Assembly: GCF_020283565.1 (NCBI RefSeq)
Contig: NC_060060.1
Coordinates: forward strand, 62,171,257 to 62,235,256
DNA length: 64,000 nt
Origin: Trifolium pratense
Lineage: Eukaryota; Streptophyta; Magnoliopsida; Fabales; Fabaceae
Reading direction: 5' to 3'
A program made the translations under genes and the position numbers. Position 1 is the first letter of the stretch. Each line of letters begins with the position of its first letter. This document shows positions 1-9,575 of the stretch, one piece after another. Below the pieces are notes generated by a model. That model was not told where the DNA came from and did no database searches. It saw only the letters and a list, made by a program, of their open reading frames with translations.

Positions 1-435
1 ACCCAAATCTGAATCGCAAACGTTCACAGAGGAGGCGACGGAGATTTGGAGCGCATAGTTTGATAAGAGTGATCAGGTGCGGTCACATTTTTAATGAATA
101 ATTTAATGCCAACCGTTGATTTTAATCTAGTGGTTATTAATCAATCCTCTCATCTCTCACAATAGCAACTCCTCTCACTTGAAGTGCTCCCATAGTAATG
201 TATTACATTAAATCTGTATCTTTATCTTTATCTTCTTTATAAAAGTTATAACTTCACCAGCTAACCCTAATTAACCCTACTTAAACCCTAATTTAATTAT
301 TAAAAATGTTAAAAATTATTCAACAATACTTGAACCCATATCCTTTATGTAACAATTTGATGCATTTACCACTAAACTATATCAATCAATTGATATAATT
401 TTGTAACCCACAAATATTAAATATGGAATCAATGC

Positions 436-726
436 CTAATTTTCTTTAAATAGATATATCAAACGCTGAGGGCTGTCAACTTTGGGGATCAAGGCAATGA
501 ATGTGGAATTCGACCCTTTGGTCAATTTTCCATTATAATGGAACTCATCAACGAAGTGCATAACATCGCTCTGTAACTCCGCTAAAATATCTTTAATGAA
601 GCCAAAATTAACGCTATCGGGACCCGGACTTTTGTAACTATCATAGTCCCACACTGCCTCCTTCACCTCGTCTGCTAAGAAAGGTCTAGTCACTCTTGAT
701 GGGGTTTTGGTCTTTATCCTCTCCAT
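436..726 (-). pseudogene. LINE (L1-type) reverse transcriptase fragment
   Basis: The minus strand reads a stretch of plant L1-type reverse transcriptase, from just before the KSPGPD motif to the LIPKVDSPQ motif. These are the first conserved blocks of non-LTR reverse transcriptase, with the usual spacing (about residues 31-87 of the open stretch). The block that normally follows, beginning DFRPIS, is absent: after PQRL the frame runs into unrelated sequence and stops. The catalytic FADD block, endonuclease and poly(A) tail are also missing, so this is a short dead piece of a 5'-truncated or internally broken LINE. The family call is confident; no function is left. Confidence 0.85.
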
Positions 727-1835
727 TTTTTCCCTTCTAATATATTTTGGGTTGGTTAGTAGTTAGCTACCACCCTTTTTTGGTTAAAAATAAAATAAAA
801 TGTTCATTGTGTTGAGACGAGATTGAATGTAAAGAGATGCGTGGAGCAAGATTCAAAAATAAGATGGAATGGATGTGAGACGCCGGTGTACATACCTTCC
901 GTGTTCTTTCAACAACCTAATCTTCAAAATCCAATGATGTTTCACTCCCTAGAATTGATGTGGTGAGTGGAATTGATTTTGAAGGAGGAAGCGATGGTGA
1001 TGGAGCTGGGTGATGTTTGTTCATGATGGTGAAGGATCGAGATTAAAAAAACTATCAATTATTAATTAATAAATTAAATTATTTATTTAATTTTTTTAAT
1101 TATTTAAAACATAGATATTGTAATAGAAGAATAGTTTAATGAGATGGATAATATTTTGGTCAAATATGCAATGTCATCTATTTAATGACCTTATTTAATG
1201 ACCTTCACACATCATCAAAATCGATCATAAAATGCGTTGATGGACCACAACTATGAGTGCACGTATGTTCTCGTTTGGTTTTTTTATTGATGTCAGAATA
1301 ATGAACCAGTGCATTTTGTATTGAAAAATAAATTCCTTGCAAAAGTCACATATGAACAGGTTGATAACGAACCGATGAATAGGTTCATTATGTCGGTTAG
1401 ACCAGAATTTTTCCTTGACTCACTTCATTTATTCCTACACTATAATATACAACCTTTTTGTTCCTTCATCTTCTTCAATTCCTTGATCAAACTCTTTCTT
1501 CCTTCAAATTAACAACTTGATATGGTGAGAGTGTGTGAGTGCAAGATTTGAAGATAACATCCATGGTGGATGATTAGAGATTAATTATCTTTTGGGTTGG
1601 AAATATATTGGGGATTCTCAAGCAAAATCCTTGTGAGGTTTTCCACTTCAACCGGAGATATTGAGGTGTTTATGTATATGTTTTCATAGTCGATTTGGCT
1701 TAGCCATAGATCAAGATTGAAGAATGTGGTTCTTGAAACAAGGAGCATATTTGAGGACAATTGAGGTGACTTGGGTTTGATACTTTGATTTTCAAGAGGA
1801 AGATCAAGGTCCAAGAGAGTGTAGAGGTTCACCAT
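727..1835. other. Intergenic stretch without a recognised gene
   Basis: AT-rich sequence with only short chance reading frames. A minus-strand frame of 87 codons (1581-1844) has no motif I recognise and no supporting context. The stretch 1-435 is likewise unassigned. Confidence 0.5.
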
Positions 1836-2498
1836 TGATGACATAAAATTATATGATGTTTTTAGGATAGTTTTTAGTTATTTTAGTTGGTTTTCAAGAC
1901 CAAAAGCATGGAATAAAACTAAGGAATTAAGTTACTTGATGAATAAGCAAGAGTAGAAGAAATTACAGTAAAAGGAACAAAAATGGAAAAAAATCAGCTC
2001 AACTACATCGTGCCACAATGAAATGCACTGTGCCACTATAGAAGAATTATTTTTTAAAGAATCTTCCAACAAGCATCGTTCCACGATGAGACACATCGTG
2101 CCACGATGGAGCTATGTGAGATATCATCCCACGATGGGAGATATCGTGGCTCGATGGGCAGAGATCCAAGCCCAAAAGAAGACTATTTACAGAGCCCTTC
2201 ACCCACATAATTTACATATCTCAGAAATATATCTCAGAAAGCATCTTTCAACAAGCAATTGGAGGTGAAACTAAGGAGAGCAAGGAGCTCTCAAGGGAAG
2301 GAAACTCCCCACCATAGGGAGCACTTTTCTAGCGTTTTATCAAGGTTACTTCGTATGTGTAAGTCTTTAACTCTTATGGGTAACTAATTACCTTAGGTTA
2401 GGTCAAGTAGATGAACTTCCCTAGGAATATTCCATTCATGTAATTGGTTTGAAAAATATTATATTACTTGCAATTATATTTATGTTTTTTAATTATCT
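1836..2498 (+). repeat. Probable decayed LTR of an Athila/Tat-like element (left part)
   Basis: From TGATGACAT at 1836 the sequence has the layout of the LTRs of elements D and C. A cluster of short palindromic words related to CATCGTG/CACGATG (2006-2155) is followed by a TATA-like CTATTTAC at 2183 and a T-rich leader-like region. Element A inserted into it: the sequence before 2499 continues, after one copy of the duplication TATCT, at 39798 and looks similar up to about 40105. No second LTR, primer site or target duplication was found, so this may be a solo LTR or a fragment. Family and limits are tentative. Confidence 0.4.
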
Positions 2499-3574
2499 TG
2501 TTGGAACAAAATTGATTTAAAAATGTTTGCCCCTAAATCTATAAAGGTTTTGATGATAACAAAGTATTAATAAACAATTGGAAGGACTAAAAATTTATTT
2601 TAAGTGCGCAGATATAAGCATCAGATAAGCTCTGAGTGAAGCTCAGAGGATGTGAATTCAGAAGTTCATAAGCGCTCAGAAGATGTTGGACTTCAGAAGT
2701 TACAACCTTCAGATGATGAAGTCTTCAGAACTTCTTGAGTGACTAAAGCTTCATCAACCTCTGAAGATCTCTTTGAAAGCTGTAAAGATTCCCTTTGCAA
2801 GTCAACTCTTCTACCAATGAAGAAAAGGACCTTTCAAGCCTGATCAGTTCAGCTACTCTTGTTTTGTCTGTCCTCTTTTGAGAACGTGAGTCTTCAGACT
2901 TGTTAGCTGAATAAGGAAAGTCCACTCTGCAGTAGTCAAAGTATCTGAAACTCTTACTCAGTTTAGATACAAACAAACTGCATCAAGACAGACTGGTTGA
3001 AGACAAAAGATTATCAACTCCAACGGTTCTTTTTGCAACGACTCTTTTCTGGTGGTATATATACTAGAAGAATCAGCTGCATTAGAAAATAACAATTATC
3101 AAGGATTGAACGTGCGCTGAACAAACTCGGAATTCTGTGTATACAAGCTCTGAACCTCTTATCAAGTGTTTTTGCACTTTAGTCAAATACTCTGTACTCT
3201 TTGTATTTGCTCTCTTTAGGTTCATCTAAGAGCATTTGTATATTTTCATATACTTTACTATTACTTGAGGAAACTTAAGCTTGTGTGCTTAAGTGTGAAG
3301 TCTTAAGCTTGTGTGCTTGAGCAGGTGTAATCTTGTGTGATTATAGTGAAATCCCTTGGAAGTGCAAGGGGACTGGACTACTCTCGTTTTGTGAGAGGAA
3401 CCAGTATAAATTGCCTGTGTGATCTTTCTCTCCCTCCTATCTTGTTTTATTGTGATTTGTTGTGTTATTTATCCGCTGCTGTTGTAGTTAAGTTAAGAAC
3501 TTGAAAAAGTTTTAAACTTGACTTAAACACAATTCAACCCCCCCCCCCCCCCTTCTTGTGTTTTCACACCTTCA
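2499..3574 (+). repeat. 5' LTR of element A
   Basis: 1076-bp LTR matching 34334-39792 (minus the CACTA insertion) and the LTRs of B. It begins TGTTGG and ends TTCA. Its upstream part is crowded with words of the type CTCAGAAG and CTTCAGAA. A run of 15 C lies near the 3' end (3538-3552); the run is 11, 8 and 10 C in the three other copies. The LTR would supply promoter and polyadenylation functions. Confidence 0.93.
3056..3063 (+). promoter_or_regulatory. TATA box of the element A LTR promoter
   Basis: TATATATA in the same place in all four LTRs of this family (8972 and about 20091 in B, 34891 in the 3' LTR of A). It lies about 520 bp before the LTR end, downstream of the region rich in CAGAAG words. 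Transcription would start roughly 30 bp downstream. Confidence 0.6.
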
Positions 3575-3576
3575 AT

Positions 3577-3591
3577 TGGTATCTAGAGCAC
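3577..3591 (+). other. Primer-binding site of element A (initiator tRNA-Met type)
   Basis: TGGTATCTAGAGCAC lies two bases after the LTR. It matches the usual Copia primer site TGGTATCAGAGC apart from a one-base insertion. B has TGGCATCAGAGCA at the same place, so both copies deviate from the consensus. Confidence 0.75.
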
Positions 3592-3644
3592 TGGTCTGTT
3601 ACTTTCACCTAACAGTGAGACAGTAAAGATCTTGTGAGAACATT

Positions 3645-6044
3645 ATGTCTGGAGGAGACGATAGTAGTACTAGAACTACCGGTGAAGCCGGTGAGGCCAG
3701 TGGTGCTGGTGGTGGTCCAAGAAATGCCTTTGGTTTTGACTACTTAAGTAATGAATCACATGAACATAGTGGCAATAGAAAAGCCCCTATATTCAATGGT
3801 GATGCATCATTATTTGAGTGGTGGAAGGAAAGACTGTATAGCAATATTACTGCTATTGATCATGAGTTGTGGGATTTGGTTGAGCTGAGAGTAACTTTTG
3901 AAAACTTAAATGAACATGGAAGATTGTCCATTGAGCATAGAAAGTTACTCACACCAGCTAACTTAAAAACCTACACTAAGCATCATAGAGTAAAGGACAT
4001 TGTTGTTGGTGCTATTAGACATGAGGATTATGTCAGAATAGAGAACAAGTCTACTGCTAAATCTATCTTTGACTCTATGTGTGCTACCTATGATGGCAAT
4101 GAAAAGGTTCAAGAGGCTAAGGCTAGTCTCTTGATAAGGCAATATGAACTATTCACTATGCAACAAGATGAAAACATTGAGACTATGTTTACAAGGTTTC
4201 AAATCCTTGTATCTGGTCTTAAAACTCTTAAGAGAAGTTATTCCACCTATGATCATGTTCAGAAGATTCTTAGGAGTCTTCCTATTGCTTGGAGACCTAA
4301 GGTCACTGCAATAGAGGAAGCTCAAAATCTCAAGACTCTGAGTCTTGAGGCTCTGATAAGCAATCTCAGAAGCCATGAGATGGTTCTGAACGCTGACTCA
4401 GAAGCTAAGAAGAAGTCCAAGTCTGTGGCTTTACAGTCAACTAGGACTCCTTCTAAGGCTCTTAAGACTCAGCTTCTTGACATTGAAGAGGAATCTTCTG
4501 CAGATGGTCAAGAGAAGGAAATGGGTGAAGATGAGTTTGCTTTATTCACCAAGTTTCAGCAATGGAACAGATTTAACAAAAGAAATTTCAGAGGTAACAG
4601 CTCCAGAAATTTTGTCAGCAAAAAGGATGATCAGAAGAACTGCTTCAACTGTAAGAAGCCAGGACACTTTATTGCTGATTGTCCAGAAATATCTGCTAAA
4701 GATAAAAGCAAAAGATACAGCTCAAAGAAGCAACAATTCAAGAGCAAATTGAAAAAGAGTCTGATGGCTACTTTTGAAGAGCTATCATCTGAGGAAGAAG
4801 TTGAGGAAGAAGAAGAGGCAAATCTAGCCCTGATGGCTTCAACTGACTCAGATGCAGACTCAGAGGATGAATCAGAATCAGAATCAGATTCTGAAGTAAC
4901 AGATGAGGTATTTTCTGACTGTTCTAAATCTCAACTTATAACTGCACTTAACAAGGTCATTGAGAAACATCTCAGAGTGTTAAGTAAACAAAAAGTTTTA
5001 CAAGAAAAACTTAACACTCTGACTGAACAAGCAGAACATTTTCAAGGTCTATATCAAGAAACTCTAAATAGAGTAAATGACTTTGAAAAGGGTTGTGCTG
5101 TCTGTCACAAACCTATTGATGAGCAGGAAATAGCTCTTCAACAGTTTGTGCATCTCAACCTTGGGAAGAGCAAAGCTGCTAGTAGAATTTATAATGTTTT
5201 GAGACATAGAGGAGAAGGACTTGGCTATGAATATGGTAAAACATATTCAAAGCTAAAGACCTCTGCCAAAAAGGTTGGAAAATCTTGGGTTTATTATGTT
5301 GTTCCACAAAGTGAAGAGGGAAAGAATCCTGGTAGTGTTGAAAATGACAAAGATGATCTGAGTCATTTAGAAGCTGACAGCTCAGAGGAACCCAGTTCCT
5401 CAGGATCTGGAGAAAGAAGTTCAGAAGATAGAAGTTGTTCAGAACCTGAGAACATTAGTTCAGATGTTCTGAAAGCTTCAACATCTGAGACTTCAAATTC
5501 TGGATCCAAAGGAACTTCAGTACCTGAAGCTAGTCAATCTAAAAGATCAGAAGTTTTTAAAAGAAAAAATTCTAAATCTCAGATGAAGTACAGGACTCAG
5601 ATTATTTATGATTCTAGAGTCAGTAGATATAATCAATCAGAACATGGGATTGGTGATAAATACAAACCCTGGAATCATAAACAATCCAAATCCTGGAATA
5701 ATAACAAATTTCAAAAGAAAAGGTTTCAAAAAGGTCATTATTCCAAACCAAGATCCTTCTCTAACACTAGACAACATAATAAGCATTTATGGACTAACAA
5801 GCGTGGACCCAGAAGATGGGTACCAAAAGCTGAAATAATGTATCATTCAGATTTACCAACTAGGAAAGGATATGTCCTACCTAGAGTATGGAAACAAGTC
5901 CTATGCAAAGGGATAAGGGCTTATGTCCTAGACAATTGGCTGACAAGTTCTCAAGTTAACAATCAGAACTTGAAAAATGAAGAGGAAGAATACTTGGATG
6001 ACTTTATCATTAACTGTGATGAAGAGTTCTACCGCAATGATTAA
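3645..6044 (+). CDS. gag: Gag protein of element A (799 aa)
   Basis: Capsid/nucleocapsid protein of a Sirevirus-like Copia element. The N-terminal half (about residues 45-250) has the Copia gag fold signature, with FEWWKERLYSNI near the start and a helical capsid-like region. A CCHC zinc knuckle CFNCKKPGHFIADC starts near residue 333. A very acidic serine/glutamate block follows, then a C-terminal extension with a second CxxC-type motif (CAVCHKP, about residue 484) and a basic tail. At about 800 aa it is far longer than ordinary Copia gag, as is typical of Sireviruses. The frame is fully open and collinear with B's gag, differing by small in-frame indels. It starts at the first ATG after the primer site. 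It ends TAA two bases before the pol frame. Confidence 0.92.
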   Translation: MSGGDDSSTRTTGEAGEASGAGGGPRNAFGFDYLSNESHEHSGNRKAPIFNGDASLFEWWKERLYSNITAIDHELWDLVELRVTFENLNEHGRLSIEHRKLLTPANLKTYTKHHRVKDIVVGAIRHEDYVRIENKSTAKSIFDSMCATYDGNEKVQEAKASLLIRQYELFTMQQDENIETMFTRFQILVSGLKTLKRSYSTYDHVQKILRSLPIAWRPKVTAIEEAQNLKTLSLEALISNLRSHEMVLNADSEAKKKSKSVALQSTRTPSKALKTQLLDIEEESSADGQEKEMGEDEFALFTKFQQWNRFNKRNFRGNSSRNFVSKKDDQKNCFNCKKPGHFIADCPEISAKDKSKRYSSKKQQFKSKLKKSLMATFEELSSEEEVEEEEEANLALMASTDSDADSEDESESESDSEVTDEVFSDCSKSQLITALNKVIEKHLRVLSKQKVLQEKLNTLTEQAEHFQGLYQETLNRVNDFEKGCAVCHKPIDEQEIALQQFVHLNLGKSKAASRIYNVLRHRGEGLGYEYGKTYSKLKTSAKKVGKSWVYYVVPQSEEGKNPGSVENDKDDLSHLEADSSEEPSSSGSGERSSEDRSCSEPENISSDVLKASTSETSNSGSKGTSVPEASQSKRSEVFKRKNSKSQMKYRTQIIYDSRVSRYNQSEHGIGDKYKPWNHKQSKSWNNNKFQKKRFQKGHYSKPRSFSNTRQHNKHLWTNKRGPRRWVPKAEIMYHSDLPTRKGYVLPRVWKQVLCKGIRAYVLDNWLTSSQVNNQNLKNEEEEYLDDFIINCDEEFYRND

Positions 6045-6046
6045 AG

Positions 6047-6245
6047 TTGTTTCTCATACAGCCTGCCACTCAAAGAAGTATCATGAAACACTCATGGTAT
6101 CTGGATAGTGGATGTTCAAGGCATATGACTGGTGACAAACAACTATTTTCCAAGCTGACTATGAAGGAAGGAGGATCTGTTGGCTTTGGAGGTAATCAAA
6201 AGGGAAAGATAATAGGTACAGGTACAGTAGGTAATTCTTCCCTAT
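6047..6245 (+). pseudogene. pol: Pol of element A, first part (protease), cut by element C
   Basis: Opens right after the gag stop, in the -1 frame relative to gag, with TTG as first codon and no ATG until residue 13. It contains the Copia aspartic protease motif DSGCSRHM (about residues 20-27). The coding sequence is cut at ...CCTAT by element C and resumes at 22138. Pieces of both sides match the uninterrupted pol of B, which proves the insertion. Confidence 0.92.
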
Positions 6246-7081
6246 TGATCGCTGTCGTATGCGGTCAAAAATAATTAAATTTTGTAAAATGTAGTACAAG
6301 GTAAGTTAACCTTGGTCGTCTCACAAGGACTCTTAAAATCAGTTTATCAATATTATAATCAAGTAAGAATTGTAAAAAAAAAGGGTTTAGGTTTGGTTTC
6401 AATGATTAGAAACGAAGAAAGTAAGTTGATTTAGAAACAGTTGTGAGAAACAGATTAATCTACTGCTCGGAGATTTCAGACTTATCATCGATCATTATAT
6501 TATCAGTCCCTAAGCGGATTTAATTCTCTTTTGATTATAGAAACGATTAACAAGCGTATTCGATTCTATATGAATTATATTCCTTTTGTTAGATACCGAA
6601 TGAAGCAAACGGTATACCGAATTAAGCAAACGGTTAAGAACACGTGAATTAACGAATAAGCTAAGTTAAACACGATTACCTTAAGAAATAGAAATCAATC
6701 AAAACTAACAATCATGTATATGAAACTTGAATTAAGCAAACAAGAACAAGAACATAATTGAAAAGAATTAAATAAAACTGAATAATAAAAATAACCTCAA
6801 GGTCTTGGAGAAATCCCCTTACAGCAGATCAACCCTAGTGGTTTAGCAAGCCATAGAATACTAGAGGCTACAAGAGTTTCTCAGAAACTGGAATGAATCA
6901 ACTTACTTTCTTCGTTTCTAATCATTGAAACCAAACCTAAACCCTTTTTTTTTACAATTCTTACTTGATTATAATATTGATAAACTGATTTTAAGAGTCC
7001 TTGTGAGACGACCAAGGTTAACTTACCTTGTACTACATTTTACAAAATTTAATTATTTTTGACCGCATAAGACAGCGATCA
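6246..7081. repeat. Left end block of element C: LTR end with inverted duplication
   Basis: The first 186 bp (6246-6431) are the reverse complement of the last 186 bp (about 6896-7081), with few mismatches; one is visible about 12 bp from the outer ends. The inner arm ends GACAGCGATCA immediately before the primer site, as the 3' end of a 5' LTR should. The outer arm and the 465-bp centre read as a longer piece of the same LTR end in reverse orientation. Confidence 0.85.
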
Positions 7082-7084
7082 AAT

Positions 7085-7102
7085 TGGCGCCGTTGCCGGG
7101 GA
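7085..7102 (+). other. Primer-binding site of element C (Athila/Tat type)
   Basis: TGGCGCCGTTGCCGGGGA, three bases after the LTR end. This string is the usual primer site of plant Athila and Tat elements and recurs in element D at 57708 and 62036. It fixes the lineage and the plus-strand direction of the interior. Confidence 0.85.
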
Positions 7103-7534
7103 TCTCTGATTAGGATTAGTAAAATTTAGAACTAACTAACGTTACTAACACTTTTTGTTTTGTGAGTTTTTGTTGTGTTTCAGGTTCTGACGTTGAATTT
7201 TGCAGTGAAGCTGAAAAATAATTAATTTTCGGTTCATATCTCGGATTGATCCGAAATTTGGTCCACAAATCCGAAAAAAATCAAGGAACAAAACTTTCGT
7301 ATCTTTGATACGAAAATTCAGGCTGAAATTGCGAAATTCCTTCGTTTAGACCACTTTTTATTTTTTTTGAATTTTCCATATATTTAAAAAAAATCCAAAA
7401 AAATTATATATAGATTTGTTTGATTTTTAGAGATTTTAGGTGGTATTTTTATTTTTTTTTAGATTTTATTTGACTCAATTTTTTATTTTTCTCTTCATTT
7501 CATTTAGACAAAAAAAAAAAAACCTATAAAAAAA

Positions 7535-8412
7535 ATGGAAGATTCATTGGACCAGTTGACTTATATAATTAATTGCTTGGATGCAAGAAAACAACAAACA
7601 TGCTATCAAAATCATATTCCAACTGTGATGTGTAATATTTGTTCTTCGAGTTTTCATATTAGTGATGCATGTCCTATATTGTTAGATACTGCTCTTTGTG
7701 GTGAAACCCAATTTGTAGGTAATTTTCAAGGACAATACTATCAAGAACAAAATTCATATCTTGAAGAACAGCCTATTTGGTCACATCCACAGTTTCAGCA
7801 AATTGATTCATTGGTAGTTGAACCACAACCTAGTTTGGAAGAAATGATAATGCAGATGGCTGAAAATAATAAGAGAATGGCTGAAGATCATTTGCAAGTT
7901 ATGAAAGTCCAAACTGATCAAGTTGAACAAATAATCTCCACCGTCCATCGAATTCAAGAGGACAAGATGTCTCATGTTGATGTACAACCTGCTGCACTAT
8001 TAGAGGTAATGCAATGTGATACAAGTCTTGATGAAACTCCAAGTGAGCCCATTGAAACAATACTTGTTTCCGTTGATGAACACAAAATAAACAACATAAA
8101 TTCAAGTGAATGCATGGAAGAGATTACACCACAAAATTTATTGAAATCTGATTTAGATGAATTATATACTTCTCTTGAAGTAGATAAATCTTTTGAAATT
8201 TTTGCTTGTGAATGTGGTGTTTGTAATATTTGTCATGAGATCAATGCAGCTATTTTAGGTGAAGACATTTTGATTCCGGCAACCAGTTGTGCAGAAATCC
8301 CAACAAATTCAATAACTCTTGAAGTTAACACAAAAAGTGTGGATTTTAGTCGGAAGCAACCATTGTCTATAGCAAAAAGATTGTTGGTGGAACCTCTGAT
8401 TAAGCCGCACAA
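7535..8412 (+). pseudogene. Gag-derived ORF of element C, N-terminal part (cut by element B)
   Basis: The only reading frame of C. It carries a CCHC zinc knuckle, CNICSSSFHISDAC (C-x2-C-x4-H-x4-C, about residues 33-46). A glutamine/tyrosine-rich stretch follows, then a probable coiled coil (about residues 105-145) starting SLEEMIMQMAENNKRMAED. That order is the C-terminal half of Athila/Tat gag; the capsid half and all of pol are absent. A second cysteine cluster (CECGVCNICH) lies near residue 228. B inserted into codons for PHN. Removing B and one copy of CACAA restores one open frame to the stop at 20888, about 379 codons in all, so the gene was open when B arrived. The frame visible today runs on into B's LTR to 8434, which is artefactual. 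Confidence 0.75.
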
Positions 8413-9505
8413 TGTTGGAACAAATTTGATTTAAAAATGTTTGCCCCTAAATCTATAAAGGTTTTGATGATAACAAAGTATTAATTAACAATTGAATGGA
8501 CTAAAAATTTATTTTAAGTGCGCAGATATAAGCATCATATAAGCTCTGAGTGAAGTTCAGAGGATGTGAATTCAGAAGTTCACAAGCGCTCAGAAGATGT
8601 TGGACTTCAGAAGTTACAACATTCAGAGGATGAAGACCTCAGAACTTCTTGTCTGTCTACAAGCTTCATCAACCTCTGAAGATCTCTTTGAAAGCTGTGA
8701 AGATTCCCTTTGCTAGTCAACTCTTCTACCAATGAAGAAAAGGACCTTTCAAGTCTGATCAGTTCAGCTACCTCTGTTTTGTCTGTCCTCTTTTGAGAAC
8801 GTGGGTCTTCAGTTTTGTTAGCTGAATAAGGAAAGTCTTCTCTGCAGTAGTCAAAGTACCTGAAACTCTTTCTTAGTTTTGGATACAACCAAACTGCATC
8901 AAGACAGGCTGCTTGAAGACAAAAGTTTATCAACTCCAACGGCTCCTTTTGCAACGACTCTTTTCTAGTGGTATATATACTAGAAGATTCAGCTACAACA
9001 TATATACAATTATCAAGATTTGAACGTGCGCTGAACAAACTCTGAACTCTGTGATATACAAGCTCTGAACCTCTTATCAAGTGTTTTTGCACTTCAGCCA
9101 AATACTCTGTACTATTTGTATTTGCTCTCTTTAGGTTCATCTAAGAGCTGTTGTATATTTTCATATACTTTATTATTACTTGAGAAACTTAAGCTTGTGT
9201 GCTTAAGTGTGAAGTCTTAAGCTTGTGTGCTTGAGCATTGTTGAGAAGTCTCTTGCTTGTGTGCTTGAGCAGGTGTAATCTTGTGTGATTATAGTGAACT
9301 CCCTTGGAAGTGCAAGGGGACTGGACTACTCTCGTTTGTGAGAGGAACCAGTATAAAGTGCTTGTGTGATCTCTCTCTCTCTCTCTTGTTATTATTTGTG
9401 TTATTTATCCGCTGCGAACGTAGTTGAGTTAAGAACTTGAAAAAGTTTTAACTTAGCTAAAACACAATTCAACCCCCCCCCCCTTCTTGTGTTTTCACAC
9501 CTTCA
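8413..9505 (+). repeat. 5' LTR of element B
   Basis: 1093-bp LTR nearly identical to 19532-20621. TATA box TATATATA at 8972-8979. C run of 11 near the 3' end. An antisense 177-codon frame in it (8607-9140) is repeated only because the LTR is repeated. Confidence 0.95.
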
Positions 9506-9507
9506 AT

Positions 9508-9520
9508 TGGCATCAGAGCA
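9508..9520 (+). other. Primer-binding site of element B
   Basis: TGGCATCAGAGCA two bases after the LTR. This is the initiator tRNA-Met type with one mismatch to the usual TGGTATCAGAGC. Confidence 0.8.
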
Positions 9521-9575
9521 CCTGGTCTGTTACTTTCACTTAACAGTGAGACAGTAAAGATCTTGTGAGAACACT

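Noticed and set aside
1581..1844. 87-codon minus-strand frame MSSMVNLYTLL...
   Set aside because: Reads somewhat protein-like, but I recognise no family and nothing around it supports a gene.
4477..4752. Alternative frames inside gag and pol (for example 4477-4752, 10450-10680, 13931-14176)
   Set aside because: They follow the real gag and pol frames as shadows and have no independent support.
8607..9140. Antisense 177-codon frame in the B LTR, repeated at 19726-20259
   Set aside because: Lies wholly in the LTR. The corresponding frame in A's LTRs is broken into short pieces (2743-2976, 34578-34760). No motif, and repetition only reflects the LTR pair.
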